Positions 39,242 through 48,571 of a DNA stretch of 64,000 nucleotides are shown here, piece after piece. Both the position numbers and the translations under genes were made by a program. The notes below the pieces were generated by a model. That model ran no database searches, was not told the DNA's origin, and saw only the letters and a program-made list of their open reading frames with translations. Origin of the DNA: Nocardioides gansuensis (GTDB taxonomy: Bacteria; Actinomycetota; Actinomycetes; Propionibacteriales; Nocardioidaceae); assembly GCF_003076135.1 (NCBI RefSeq), contig NZ_QDGZ01000003.1:452975-516974 (forward strand). Reading direction: 5' to 3'. Numbering within the stretch: the first letter of the stretch is position 1; each line of letters opens with the position of its first letter.

Positions 39242-41134
39242 GTGGCAGGCCGGATCAGGGACGAGGACATCGCGGAGGTGCGCGAGAAGGCGCGCATCGA
39301 CGAGGTCGTGTCGTCCTACGTGACGCTCAAGCGCGCGGGCGGCGGGTCGCTCAAGGGGCTCTGTCCCTTCCACGACGAGAAGTCGCCGTCCTTCCACGTG
39401 ACACCCAGCCGCCAGATGTACCACTGTTTCGGCTGTCAGGAAGGCGGCGACGTCATCTCCTTCCTGATGAAGATCGACGGCACGAGCTTCATCGAGGCCG
39501 TCGAGCGCCTCGCGGACAAGTACGGCGTGCAGCTGAGGCGCGAGGACGACGGCTCGCCCGCCGAGCAGCGGCCGAGGGGGCCGGCGCGCGGGCGGCTGAT
39601 CGAGGCCCACCGGGTCGCCCAGGAGTTCTACGCCGGCCAGCTCGAGACTCCCGACGCCCTCGCGGCCCGCCAGTTCCTCGCCTCACGTGGTTTCGACCAG
39701 TCTGCGGCAGCCACCTTCGGGGTCGGCTTCGCCCCACGGGACGGCGAGGCGCTGACCCGCCACCTGCGCCAGCGTGGCTTCTCCGACGAGGAGACGATCG
39801 CAGCCGGCCTCGTCGCCCAGGGCCGCTCGGCCTACGACCGCTTCCGCGGCCGTCTCCTGTGGCCGATCCGCGAGGCCAACGGCGACAACATCGGGTTCGG
39901 AGCGCGGCGGATCTTCGACGACGACAAGATCGAGGCGAAATACCTCAACACCCCCGAGACACCGATCTACAAGAAGTCCCACGTCCTCTACGGCATCGAC
40001 CTGGCCCGGCGCGACATGGCCCGCACCTCACAGGCGGTCGTGGTCGAGGGCTACACCGACGTGATGGCGTGCCACCTGTCCGGCGTGACCACCGCCGTCG
40101 CCACCTGCGGCACCGCCTTCGGCGACGACCACGCCCGGGTGCTGCGCCGCTTCCTGCACGACCACGAGGAGTTCCGCGGCGAGGTCGTCTTCACCTTCGA
40201 CGGTGACGCGGCCGGCCAGAAGGCCGCGCTCCGCGCCTTCCAGGGCGACCAGGCGTTCGCCTCCCAGACCTATGTCGCGGTCGAGCCCCGCGGCCTCGAC
40301 CCGTGCGACCTGCGGGTCCAGGAGGGCGACGCCGCGGTCCGCGAGCTGATCGCCCGCCGGGTCCCGCTCTACCGCTTCGTCCTCACCAACGTGCTCGAGA
40401 AGTACGACCTCGACCGCGCCGACGGCCGGGTCGACGCGCTGCGCGAGGCCGCCCGGCTGGTGTCCAGCATCCGCGACAAGTCGAAAGTCGAGGCCTTCTC
40501 CCGCGAGCTGTCGGGTCTGATCGGCGTCGACGTCGAGGAGGCGCGGTCCGAGGTCCGCCGCGCCGCCGCGCGCGCCGCCCGCGGCGGCGACGAGCGTCGT
40601 ACGGCGCCGACAGCGGCCGCGGAGGAGCCACCCCGGCGCCAGCTGCCCCACCTGCGCGACCCGAGGTTCGCCATCGAGCGCGAGACGCTCAAGCTGGTCA
40701 TCCAGCACCCGGGCGCCGTCGGCGGCGTCATCTCGGGCGTCGGACCGGAGGACTTCACCCACCCGACCTACCGTGCCGTCTGGGAGGCCGTCGTGGCGGC
40801 CGGGGGAGTGACCGCGGCGGCGGCCGACCCGGGATGGGCGTCGCGGCTCCGCTCGGCGATCAACGACCCGGTCGTCTCGTCCGCGGTCAGCGAGCTCGGC
40901 GTCGAGCCCGTGCGCACCCAGGGCGACCCGGGCGTCCCCTACGTCGCTGCCCACGTCTACCGCCTCCAGGAGCTCACCACCATGCGGCGGATCGCCGAGC
41001 TGAAGTCCCGCCTGCAGCGCACCAACCCGGTCGAGCAGGCGACCGACTACAACCGGATGTTCGGCGAGCTCGTCGCGCTCGAGCAGCACCGCCGCACCTT
41101 GCGCGAGCAGGCCGTCGGGGTCTCGTCCTCGTGA
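39242..41134 (+). CDS. dnaG: DNA primase
   Basis: 630 residues, GTG start, TAGACT (39229-39234) 7 nt upstream. CHC2 zinc finger with C41, H44, C62, C65 (CPFH ... CFGC); Toprim core with VVEGYTDVMA and TFDGDAAGQKAA; C-terminal DnaB-interaction region to 630. It makes RNA primers for replication. The stop overlaps the downstream gene by 4 bp (GTGA). Confidence 0.97.
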   Translation: MAGRIRDEDIAEVREKARIDEVVSSYVTLKRAGGGSLKGLCPFHDEKSPSFHVTPSRQMYHCFGCQEGGDVISFLMKIDGTSFIEAVERLADKYGVQLRREDDGSPAEQRPRGPARGRLIEAHRVAQEFYAGQLETPDALAARQFLASRGFDQSAAATFGVGFAPRDGEALTRHLRQRGFSDEETIAAGLVAQGRSAYDRFRGRLLWPIREANGDNIGFGARRIFDDDKIEAKYLNTPETPIYKKSHVLYGIDLARRDMARTSQAVVVEGYTDVMACHLSGVTTAVATCGTAFGDDHARVLRRFLHDHEEFRGEVVFTFDGDAAGQKAALRAFQGDQAFASQTYVAVEPRGLDPCDLRVQEGDAAVRELIARRVPLYRFVLTNVLEKYDLDRADGRVDALREAARLVSSIRDKSKVEAFSRELSGLIGVDVEEARSEVRRAAARAARGGDERRTAPTAAAEEPPRRQLPHLRDPRFAIERETLKLVIQHPGAVGGVISGVGPEDFTHPTYRAVWEAVVAAGGVTAAAADPGWASRLRSAINDPVVSSAVSELGVEPVRTQGDPGVPYVAAHVYRLQELTTMRRIAELKSRLQRTNPVEQATDYNRMFGELVALEQHRRTLREQAVGVSSS

Positions 41135-41634
41135 GGTCGCTGCGCCGCGAGGCCGCCCCGATCGAGGTGGAGCCGGGGGAGCGGGTGCTGGCCTGGTGCC
41201 GCACCGACGACGGCCGCGTCATCGCCGGCACCCGTGACGCGCTCTACCTCGAGTCCGCGGCGGGGGGTGGGACCACGCGCCTGCCCTGGGAGCGCGTCGA
41301 GGCCGCCGACTGGGACCGGGACGCCGACCTCTTCCGCGTCGCCGAGGTCGGCTCGTGGGGCGAGGAGCGCCGGGAGCACGCGTTCGCCCTCACCGAGCCC
41401 GGCCGGGTGCTCGAGCTGGTGCGCGAGCGCGTCACCGCGAGCGTCGTCCTCCAGCGGCACGTGCCGGTCCGGGGCCGCCGCGGCCTGCGCGTGGTCGCCC
41501 GCCGCGCGCCCCGCGGTGACCAGCCGATCGCGTGGTTCTACGAGTACGACGAGGGCGTCGACCCCGACGATCCCACCGTCGCCGCGGCCGCCCGCCGGGC
41601 GCTCGCCGCGGCCCTCGACGAAGTGGGGCCCTGA
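41131..41634 (+). CDS. Hypothetical protein translationally coupled to dnaG
   Basis: 167 residues from the GTG at 41131 that overlaps the dnaG stop. Beta-rich N-terminal half (VEPGERVLAWCRTDDGRVIAG, RDALYLESAAGGG) resembles a PH-like or membrane-attached fold; C-terminal half is basic then ends with an Ala-rich helix. No catalytic motif seen. Conserved adjacency to dnaG suggests co-expression, not a known role. Confidence 0.8.
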   Translation: MRSLRREAAPIEVEPGERVLAWCRTDDGRVIAGTRDALYLESAAGGGTTRLPWERVEAADWDRDADLFRVAEVGSWGEERREHAFALTEPGRVLELVRERVTASVVLQRHVPVRGRRGLRVVARRAPRGDQPIAWFYEYDEGVDPDDPTVAAAARRALAAALDEVGP

Positions 41635-41684
41635 TTTCTCCTCACGGGGCTGGCCTTGCTAATGTCTGCCCTCGCTGCCAGCGG

Positions 41685-41760
41685 TCCCCCGTAGCTCAAC
41701 TGGCAGAGCATGCGACTGTTAATCGCAGGGTTGTTGGTTCGAGTCCAACCGGGGGAGCCA
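41685..41760 (+). tRNA. tRNA-Asn (anticodon GTT)
   Basis: 76 nt with encoded CCA. Acceptor TCCCCCG pairs with CGGGGGA, the anticodon loop CTGTTAA carries GTT, and T-arm GTTGG-TTCGAGT-CCAAC is intact. Confidence 0.97.
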
Positions 41761-41761
41761 A

Positions 41762-41803
41762 AGAGGGCCTCTGACCTGCGGAAACGTCAGGCAGAGGCCC
41801 TCT
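41762..41803 (+). terminator. Terminator after tRNA-Asn
   Basis: Perfect 12-bp stem, AGAGGGCCTCTG (41762-41773) with CAGAGGCCCTCT (41792-41803), with a smaller inner CCTG/CAGG pairing; it starts 2 nt after the tRNA. Confidence 0.88.
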
Positions 41804-41895
41804 GAGCATGCCGAGAGGGTCTCCTGGGCTCAGCTGTCCGGGCAGCCCACGTGCACTCCCTTGGAGCGGTGCACTCCCTTGGTCGGGCACACAGG

Positions 41896-42672
41896 TCAGA
41901 CTCGCAGCACCGAGGGCCCGAGGGCCTGCATCTCCTGCGCCTCGGCGACGGGCAGCTCGGTCCCCGTCACGATCGTCTCGAAGTCCGCGACCTCGGCGAA
42001 CCGGCAGAAGCTGCTGCTGCCGAACTTCGAGTGCGCGGCGACCAGGACGCTGCGCCGCGACCGCTTGATGGCCTGCTGCTTGACTGCTGCGACCGCCGGG
42101 TCCGGGGTCGTCAGGCCGTGCTCGGCGGAGATCGCGTTTGTGCCGAGCACGGCCAGGTCGATCACGAGCATGCCGAGCATCTCCAGCGTCCAGTGGCCCA
42201 CCGTGGCCAGCGTGCGCCCTCGCATCCGGCCGCCGAGCAGCAGCACCGTCACCCCGTCGCTGTCCGCCAGTGCCTCGGCGGCGAGCAGCGACGAGGTGAC
42301 GACGGTCAGCTCCCGGTCGGCGAGCTCCTCTGCCACGAGTCGCGGGGTGAAACCCTCGTCGAGGTAGACGGTCTCCGCCCCGTGCAGGAGAGTCGCAGTC
42401 GCGGCGGCAATCCGTCGCTTCTGTGCGATGTCCACTCGGCTGCGGTAGTCGACACCGGACTCGAAGGCGGCGCTCTCCAGCGGGATCGCGCCCCCGTGGA
42501 CCCGCTTGACGAGCCGCCGGTCGGCCAGCACCCGGAGGTCCCGGCGGATGGTCTCGGTGGCCACGCCGAGCTCGTCGGCGAGAGCGACCACCTCGACCCG
42601 TCCGCGGTGGCGGGTGTAGTCCAGGATCAGCGACTGCCGGCTCTCCGAGTCCACGGGGACAGTCTGGGCCAT
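41896..42672 (-). CDS. DeoR/GlpR-family transcriptional repressor
   Basis: 258 residues. N-terminal HTH: RQSLILDYTRHRGRVEVVALADELGVATETIRRDLRVL in blocks. C-terminal sugar-phosphate sensor domain with VYLDEGFTPRLVAEEL and VLGTNAISAEHGLTTP, related to ribose-5-phosphate isomerase fold. Such repressors sense a phosphorylated sugar. It is 8 bp downstream of the PTS gene on the same strand and probably regulates the PTS/dehydrogenase region. Confidence 0.9.
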   Translation of the reverse strand: MAQTVPVDSESRQSLILDYTRHRGRVEVVALADELGVATETIRRDLRVLADRRLVKRVHGGAIPLESAAFESGVDYRSRVDIAQKRRIAAATATLLHGAETVYLDEGFTPRLVAEELADRELTVVTSSLLAAEALADSDGVTVLLLGGRMRGRTLATVGHWTLEMLGMLVIDLAVLGTNAISAEHGLTTPDPAVAAVKQQAIKRSRRSVLVAAHSKFGSSSFCRFAEVADFETIVTGTELPVAEAQEMQALGPSVLRV

Positions 42673-42680
42673 GGTGAGGT

Positions 42681-44633
42681 TCAGCCGCCGACCCGGTCTA
42701 GGACCGCCTTGATCTCCTGGGGAGTCCTCGCCGCCCGGAGCCGCTCGACCTCATCCCGGTCGACGAAGACCTGCGCGATCCGGCTCAGCAGGCCGAGGTG
42801 CTCGTCGCCGGTCCCGGCGATCCCGACCACGAACTCCACCGGACTGCCGTTCCAGTCGACCGGCTCGTCGTAGCGCACGAACGAGATCGCGGTGCGGTGG
42901 ATGGAGCCCTTGGCCTCGTTGGTGCCGTGGGGGATGGCGAGGCCGTTGCCCATGTGGGTCGAGACGGACTGCTCACGCGTGTGCATCGCATCGACGTACG
43001 CCGGGTCGACGGCGCCGACGGCCACGAGCAGCTCGCCCGCTTGGGTGATCGCGGCGTCGCGGTCGGCGGGGGTTGCACCCAGCACGATCGACTCCTCGGC
43101 CAGCACCGAGGGCCCCTCGTCCACCGCCGTGGCCACCTGCACGTCTCCCCCGGGGGCGTTGGTCTGGCGCAGCAGCTCCACGATCTCGTCGTACCGCGGG
43201 CTGCCCATGAAGTTGTCGACCGAGATGTGCGAGGCCGACGGCGCCTTCAGGCGGGCGCGGTCGGTGAGGTCCTGGTGGCTGACGACCAGGTCCACGTCGT
43301 CGTCGAGGCTGGCGATCGCCTTGTTGCTCACGGTGACGTCGGCGAAGCCGGCCTCCTGGATCTTGCGGCGCAGCACCGAGGCGCCCATCGCCGATGAGCC
43401 CATGCCGGCGTCACACGCGAAGACGATGTGGTTCACCGGCGCACCCGCGACGGAGCCCACGAGCGTGGAGGACGCGATCGACTTCTTCCCCTTCATCGAC
43501 TCCATGCTGGCGGTGGCGTGAACGAGCTCGTCGTCGGCCTCGACTGCCCTGTCGGTCTTGAGCAGGAACGCGGCGACCACGAAGGACACGGCCGCGGCGG
43601 CGAGCATCGAGAGGGTGACGCCGAGGAAGTTGGCCGTCTGGGCGTAGACCGCGAAGACCGAGCCCGGAGCGGCCGGGGCGCGCAGGCCCACGTCGAAGAG
43701 GACGTTGACGAAGACACCGGTCATGCCGCCAGCGATCATCGCGAGGATCAGCTTGGGCTTCATCAGCACGTAGGGGAAGTAGATCTCGTGGATGCCGCCG
43801 AAGAAGTGGATGATCGCCGCGCCTGGCGCGGAGGCCTTGGCCAGGCCCTTGCCGAAGAGCGCGTAGGCGAGCAGCAGGCCCAGGCCGGGGCCGGGGTTGG
43901 CCTCGAGCAGGAACAGGACCGACTTGCCGGCCTCGGCGGCTTCCGCCGTGCCGAGCGGGGTCAGTACGCCGTGGTTGATCGCGTTGTTGAGGAAGAGGAC
44001 CTTGGCCGGCTCGATGATGAGCGAGGTCAGCGGCAGCAGCCCGTTGTCGACCAGGAAGTCGACGCCCGCGCCGAGCTTGTCGGCGATGAACGTGACGATC
44101 GGGCTCATGATGAAGAAGCCGAACGTGGCCAGGATGCCGCCCCAGATGCCGGCCGCGAAGTTGTTGACGAGCATCTCGAAGCCGGGCTTGATCTTGCCGT
44201 CCCACAGGGCGTCGATGTGCTTCATCGTCCATCCGCCGAGCGGGCCCATGATCATGGCGCCCATGAACATCGGGATCTCCGTGCCGGCGATGACCCCCAT
44301 GGTGGCGATCGCGCCGACGACGCCGCCGCGGGTGTCGTAGACGATCTTGCCGCCGGTGTAGCCGATGAGGATGGGCAGCAGGTAGGTGATCATCGGGCCG
44401 ACGATGCCGCCGCCGTCCTCGTCCCAGCCGCCGATCTTCGCGACCCAGCTGTCCGGGCTGTCACCGATGCCCAGCTCGGGCAGCCAGCCCACCTCGATGA
44501 AGAGGGCGGTGATCAGGCCCCAGGCGATGAACGCTCCGATGTTCGGCATGACCATGTTCGACAGGAACGTGCCGAACTTCTGTACGTGGACCCGGGCGCC
44601 GACCCGGGCTGCAGCAGGGGTGGTGGTGGACAT
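42681..44633 (-). CDS. mtlA: Fused PTS IICBA component, mannitol family
   Basis: 650 residues from the ATG at 44633, with GGAGGG about 8 nt upstream. IIC membrane domain (about 1-350) with MVMPNIGAFIAWGLITALF and the family segment FGGIHEIYFPYVLMKP; IIB domain with phospho-Cys CDAGMGSSAMG (about 390-480); IIA domain with phospho-His GNGLAIPHGTNEA (near residue 570). The system takes up and phosphorylates a hexitol, most likely mannitol. EI and HPr are not in this window. Confidence 0.93.
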   Translation of the reverse strand: MSTTTPAAARVGARVHVQKFGTFLSNMVMPNIGAFIAWGLITALFIEVGWLPELGIGDSPDSWVAKIGGWDEDGGGIVGPMITYLLPILIGYTGGKIVYDTRGGVVGAIATMGVIAGTEIPMFMGAMIMGPLGGWTMKHIDALWDGKIKPGFEMLVNNFAAGIWGGILATFGFFIMSPIVTFIADKLGAGVDFLVDNGLLPLTSLIIEPAKVLFLNNAINHGVLTPLGTAEAAEAGKSVLFLLEANPGPGLGLLLAYALFGKGLAKASAPGAAIIHFFGGIHEIYFPYVLMKPKLILAMIAGGMTGVFVNVLFDVGLRAPAAPGSVFAVYAQTANFLGVTLSMLAAAAVSFVVAAFLLKTDRAVEADDELVHATASMESMKGKKSIASSTLVGSVAGAPVNHIVFACDAGMGSSAMGASVLRRKIQEAGFADVTVSNKAIASLDDDVDLVVSHQDLTDRARLKAPSASHISVDNFMGSPRYDEIVELLRQTNAPGGDVQVATAVDEGPSVLAEESIVLGATPADRDAAITQAGELLVAVGAVDPAYVDAMHTREQSVSTHMGNGLAIPHGTNEAKGSIHRTAISFVRYDEPVDWNGSPVEFVVGIAGTGDEHLGLLSRIAQVFVDRDEVERLRAARTPQEIKAVLDRVGG

Positions 44634-44711
44634 TCTCGGTTCCCTCCAAGGGACTCGGGCCGGCGGGTGACGCCGATCACATGCGGGCCAGTAAACCTCA
44701 CATTCGGGCAC

Positions 44712-44762
44712 TCTGCCAAGCATCTGGGCAGAATTGGGCGGCAAAAGATGTGGTTTTCTGCC
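44712..44762 (+). promoter_or_regulatory. Palindromes between the PTS gene and the dehydrogenase gene
   Basis: TCTGCC (44712-44717) and GGCAGA (44727-44732) form a perfect 6-bp inverted repeat with a 9-nt spacer. A second palindrome, GGCAAAAG (44740-44747) versus TTTTCTGCC (44754-44762), is imperfect. Both lie in the divergent intergenic region and share the TCTGCC/GGCAGA half-sites, so they are candidate operators of the adjacent DeoR-type repressor. Confidence 0.6.
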
Positions 44763-44844
44763 CGGATTGCCGTTACGGTGGGGTTGCCGCGCTCCGCCTG
44801 CCCTCCTCTCTCGCGGCGTCGTACACCGGAAGGAAGAGACATTC

Positions 44845-45903
44845 ATGAAGGCCCTGCGCTTCTACGCACCCGACGACGTCCGGCTCGAGGATGTCCCTGA
44901 GCCGGAGTGCGGCCCCGACGAGGTCAAGCTCCGCGTCCGCAACTGCTCCACGTGCGGCACGGACGTCAAGATCCTCCACAACGGCCACCAGAACCTCACA
45001 CCGCCTCGGACGATCGGGCACGAGATCGCCGGTGAGGTCGTCGAGGTCGGCTCGGCAGTCAACGCGGCCTACGGCAGCGAGTGGCAGGTCGGCGACCGAG
45101 CCCAGGTCATCGCCGCCGTGCCCTGCGGTGACTGCCACGAGTGTCGGAAGGGCTGGATGGCGGTCTGTCAGAACCAGACCTCGGTGGGCTACCAGTACGA
45201 CGGTGGCTTCGCCGAGTACATGATCGTGCCGCGGCAAGTGCTCAAGGTCGACGGGCTCAACCGCATCCCCGACAACGTGGGGTACGACGAGGCGTCGGCC
45301 GCCGAGCCGTTCGCGTGCGCGATCAACGCACAGGAACTGCTCGGGATCGAGGAGGGTGACACCGTCGTCGTCTTCGGCGCCGGTCCGATCGGCTGCATGC
45401 ACATCCGCATCGCCCGAGGGGTGCACCGGTGCGGCCCCGTCTACCTGGTCGACGTCAACACCGAGCGGCTGCAGATGTCGGCTGACGCGGTCCAGCCCGA
45501 CGCGGTGATCAACGCGGCAGAAGTCGACGTGGTCGAGCGCGTGATGGAGCTCACCCGCGGTCGCGGCGCCGACGTCGTGATCACCGCAACCGCTGCGAAC
45601 GTCACCCAGGAGCAGGCCATCGCGATGGCCGCCCGCAACGGACGGATCTCGTTCTTCGGCGGTCTGCCAAAGACCAACCCGACCATCACCTGCGACTCCA
45701 ACGTCGTGCACTACCGCCAGCTGCACATTCACGGCGCCAACGGTTCGGCGCCCGAGCACAACAAGCGGGCGCTGGAGTACATCTCCACCGGCCAGGTCCC
45801 CGTGAAGGACCTGATCACTCGGCACATCGCCCTCGAGGACGTGATGGACGCGTTCTCGATCGTGAAGAACGGCGAGGCCATCAAGGTCACCGTCGAGCCC
45901 TGA
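44845..45903 (+). CDS. Zinc-dependent medium-chain dehydrogenase (polyol/threonine type)
   Basis: 352 residues from the ATG at 44845. Catalytic zinc ligands NCSTCGTDVK (Cys) and GHEIAGEV (His, Glu), structural zinc CGDCHECRKGWMAVC, Rossmann GxGPxG as VFGAGPIGCM. It belongs to the sorbitol/galactitol-1-phosphate/threonine dehydrogenase-like MDRs. Divergent from a mannitol-family PTS, so the likely substrate is a hexitol phosphate. This differs from the classical MtlD family, which is a different fold. Confidence 0.85.
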   Translation: MKALRFYAPDDVRLEDVPEPECGPDEVKLRVRNCSTCGTDVKILHNGHQNLTPPRTIGHEIAGEVVEVGSAVNAAYGSEWQVGDRAQVIAAVPCGDCHECRKGWMAVCQNQTSVGYQYDGGFAEYMIVPRQVLKVDGLNRIPDNVGYDEASAAEPFACAINAQELLGIEEGDTVVVFGAGPIGCMHIRIARGVHRCGPVYLVDVNTERLQMSADAVQPDAVINAAEVDVVERVMELTRGRGADVVITATAANVTQEQAIAMAARNGRISFFGGLPKTNPTITCDSNVVHYRQLHIHGANGSAPEHNKRALEYISTGQVPVKDLITRHIALEDVMDAFSIVKNGEAIKVTVEP

Positions 45904-46056
45904 CCTGGGGCCCGCCGACGTGACGGCAGACACCGGGTCGAGCGACTGGTGCGTCACCTCGGTCAAAGGCCCGCCGGGACGGGCGCTGCTGCGTTAGCGT
46001 TGGTCGCGATCCGCGGGTGCAACATCTCCCGGCGGCGGGTGGAAGGGCAGCCGAGG

Positions 46057-47154
46057 ATGAGAGCTGGAGCGAGCACGGCGGGGACGGCGCTCGCCGCCTT
46101 GACGTTGCTGGTCCTGGTGCTCCTCGATCTCGCGATTCCCGATGCGTCAATCGCGTTGTCGCCGCTGTTCGCGCTCGCACCGCTGATCGCTTGCTCGGTG
46201 CTGCCGGCGGAGCGCACCGCCGCGTTCGCGGCCGCCGCGTTGGTGGCCGCGGTCGGCTCTGGCGTGTGGAACGACCACTCCGTCACTCCGCAACATGTGG
46301 TCCGACTCGTAGACGTGGCGTTGATAGGTGTGGCCGCGGTCGTCGTCGCTGCGGTCCGGGTGCGCGGGGAGCGGCAGGTCGGCCGGCTCACCACGCTCGC
46401 CGAGGTGGCGCAGCAGGCGGTGCTGCCGGTCCTGCCCGCGCACGCTCGGCACACCGACATCGCGGTCCGCTACCAGGCCGCGGCCGAAGACACGGTGATC
46501 GGCGGCGACCTGTACGACTGCTACCACTCTCGTAGCCATACGCGGTTCCTGATCGGTGACGTGCGTGGCAAGGGGATCGAGGCGGTCGAGCAGGCCGCGC
46601 GCGTCATCCGGGCGTTCCGGCAGGCCGCGGCCATCCAGCCGGACCTCGACGCGGTCGCCGAAGACATGAGCGGCTACCTGATCCCGTTCTTCGACGAGGA
46701 GGAGTTCGTCACCGCGCTGCTGCTCGACACCACGGACCCGGCCCGGCCCCTCTGGGTCGACGCCGGGCACCCACCGCCACTGCTGGTCCGTCCCGACCAG
46801 ACGTGTGAGTTCCTCGACACCGACGCGGACCTTCCGCTCGGGCTCGGGGAGCGTTACACCTGCCACGAGTTCGCCTGGCGGCCCGGGGACCGGCTGCTCT
46901 TGTACACCGACGGGGTGAGCGAGGCCCGCAACTTCAGCGGTGCATTCCTCGATCTGCGCGAGCTCGGACCGCTGCTCGTCGGCGGGCCGTTGGAGGCTGC
47001 GCTCGACCGCCTGCTGAACGCGGTCCGCGCGCACGCCGCGCGAGGCCAGCTGAGCGACGACGTGGCCGTGATGCTGCTGGAACACACCACGACGGGTGAG
47101 GAGTACCGGCCCTTGGCGGGCGAACACGACTGGCGCACCTCGCTGCCCCGGTGA
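46057..47154 (+). CDS. SpoIIE/RsbU-type PP2C serine phosphatase with membrane domain
   Basis: 365 residues from the ATG at 46057 (upstream in-frame ATG at 45949 would add 36 residues). Four to five N-terminal hydrophobic helices (ALAALTLLVLVLLDLAI, ALAPLIACSVL, AFAAAALVAAVGSG, LVDVALIGVAAVVVAAV) precede the phosphatase domain: IGGDLYDCY, GDVRGKG, LYTDGVSEAR, LSDDVAVM, which supply the metal Asp residues. Typical substrates are anti-sigma antagonists. It faces a HATPase kinase gene, 25 bp away. Confidence 0.88.
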   Translation: MRAGASTAGTALAALTLLVLVLLDLAIPDASIALSPLFALAPLIACSVLPAERTAAFAAAALVAAVGSGVWNDHSVTPQHVVRLVDVALIGVAAVVVAAVRVRGERQVGRLTTLAEVAQQAVLPVLPAHARHTDIAVRYQAAAEDTVIGGDLYDCYHSRSHTRFLIGDVRGKGIEAVEQAARVIRAFRQAAAIQPDLDAVAEDMSGYLIPFFDEEEFVTALLLDTTDPARPLWVDAGHPPPLLVRPDQTCEFLDTDADLPLGLGERYTCHEFAWRPGDRLLLYTDGVSEARNFSGAFLDLRELGPLLVGGPLEAALDRLLNAVRAHAARGQLSDDVAVMLLEHTTTGEEYRPLAGEHDWRTSLPR

Positions 47155-47179
47155 CCCGCGACCCGTGGGGTCTGCTCGC

Positions 47180-48505
47180 TCAGCCGACCCGGAACGTCGC
47201 GACGAAGATCCAGTCGTCCTCGGTGAGGCGGCGCGGCTCGACGCGGAGCTCGACGGGCACCTCGCTTCCGTCAGCACGCACCACGGGAACGGTGATCCAA
47301 CGGTCCAGTAGCACGTCGCGGCCGTTGGTTGCGTGGAAGGTGGTGCCGGCGATGTGGGCCTGGTGATAGCGCTGCGGGATGAGGACCAGGATCCGCCGGC
47401 CCAACAGCTCGGTCTCGTCCCGGTAGCCGAGGAATCGGAGGATCGGTGGAGTCGCCGCCACGATGACGTAGCGCTGGTCGGTCGCGATCACCGGCTCCTC
47501 CAAGGGGACCAGATCACGATGGGTTGGGCCGAGGGCCGCGTCCTTGTCGGAGGGCTGCCGGGCGTCGGTGCGGGCGCGCCAGGGGCGCGGAGTGGCGGGT
47601 CCGGCGGCCTGAGCGGTGACTTCGGCGCACAGCCACTGGCGCATCTCACGGATCTCCGGCTGGGTGGGCGGTCCCAGGAGTAGTCCGTCCTGGGCTGCGG
47701 CACCCGCCCGTGAGAGCACGTCGTCGAGCACGGCGAAGTGTGGGACCGAGGACGTGGGGACGTCCAGGATCACCTGGCGGCCGGTGACGGTGGGCTCGAC
47801 GAGGTTGGCCATCAGCTCTTCGGGGTCTACAGGCAGGGTTGGCCTGGGCAGCTGCTCGTCGAGGATGCTCAGGGCGTCGCTGGCGGCTGCGTGGTCGTCC
47901 AGCACCGCGGGGTCGGCCTCCAGGGTGTAGAGCAGGAACTCACGCAGCAGTGTTGCGGCGTGCTCCTGCCAGGCCCGGTGCATCAGGAGGGGCATGTCGA
48001 GCAGGATGACCTGCACGGTGGACTCCCGGTGCTCGGCGTCGACCGGACTCGCCCCTGATCGGTTCGGTTGAAGAGCCCTGGGCAGGTGACCGATCTCGAA
48101 CCACACGGTCTTGCCGCGCGGGCCCGCCTCGACGTCCCACCGTTCGGAGCTCTGGTCGACCACGTGGAGACCGCGACCGGTTCCAGCCGTCGCCGACCAC
48201 ATCCGTTTGACGGGCAGGCGGGTGCTGCCGTCGGTGATCTCCACGCGCAGGGCGCGGCCGACGGCCAGGATCCGGATCCCGATCTCGGTGCCGGCGTGGA
48301 CCACGGCGTTGGTCACCAGCTCGGAGGTCGCCAGCTGTGCTGGCTCGAGCAGGTCATCGGCCCGGGTCGTGCTCAGGACCTCGCGCACTGCCGCGCGTGC
48401 GCGTCCGACACTGCGCACATCAGCGGGCAACGTCAACGAGACGACTACGGGATCAGCCAACGTGCCCCCGAACCTCGTGGCCCTACCTTCGGCGGTTGAT
48501 GCCAC
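47180..48505 (-). CDS. Anti-sigma-type HATPase kinase with C-terminal PAS-like domain
   Basis: 441 residues. N-terminal HATPase_c_2 (RsbW-like): ELVTNAVVHAGTE (N box), EITDGSTRLPVKR and GTGRGLHVVDQSSERWDVE. A middle part of about 180 residues has an antagonist/sensor-like beta-helix appearance with DVPTSSVPHFAVLDDVLSRA. The C-terminal PAS-like region includes VPLEEPVIATDQRYVIVAATPPILRFLGYRD. Combined with the phosphatase it looks like a partner-switch input module, but no STAS protein or sigma factor is adjacent. Confidence 0.82.
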   Translation of the reverse strand: MASTAEGRATRFGGTLADPVVVSLTLPADVRSVGRARAAVREVLSTTRADDLLEPAQLATSELVTNAVVHAGTEIGIRILAVGRALRVEITDGSTRLPVKRMWSATAGTGRGLHVVDQSSERWDVEAGPRGKTVWFEIGHLPRALQPNRSGASPVDAEHRESTVQVILLDMPLLMHRAWQEHAATLLREFLLYTLEADPAVLDDHAAASDALSILDEQLPRPTLPVDPEELMANLVEPTVTGRQVILDVPTSSVPHFAVLDDVLSRAGAAAQDGLLLGPPTQPEIREMRQWLCAEVTAQAAGPATPRPWRARTDARQPSDKDAALGPTHRDLVPLEEPVIATDQRYVIVAATPPILRFLGYRDETELLGRRILVLIPQRYHQAHIAGTTFHATNGRDVLLDRWITVPVVRADGSEVPVELRVEPRRLTEDDWIFVATFRVG

Positions 48506-48543
48506 CCTACTCGCGAAGCCCCTGGTGTGATTGTGCTCTGCGT

Positions 48544-48571
48544 AAGCCCGCCTGATCCGTCAGACGGGCTT
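48544..48571 (+). terminator. Hairpin between HATPase kinase gene and ABC gene
   Basis: AAGCCCG (48544-48550) pairs with CGGGCTT (48565-48571), with inner CTGA/TCAG pairing, in the divergent intergenic region. The role (terminator or attenuator) is not clear. Confidence 0.5.

Noticed and set aside
41851..41882. 14-bp direct repeat GTGCACTCCCTTGG at 41851 and 41869
   Set aside because: It is a real short repeat, but it has only two copies between the tRNA terminator and the end of the DeoR-type gene, with no structure that suggests a function.
43428..44900. Plus-strand 490-codon frame opposite the PTS gene
   Set aside because: It is a shadow of the PTS reading frame, with no recognisable domains.
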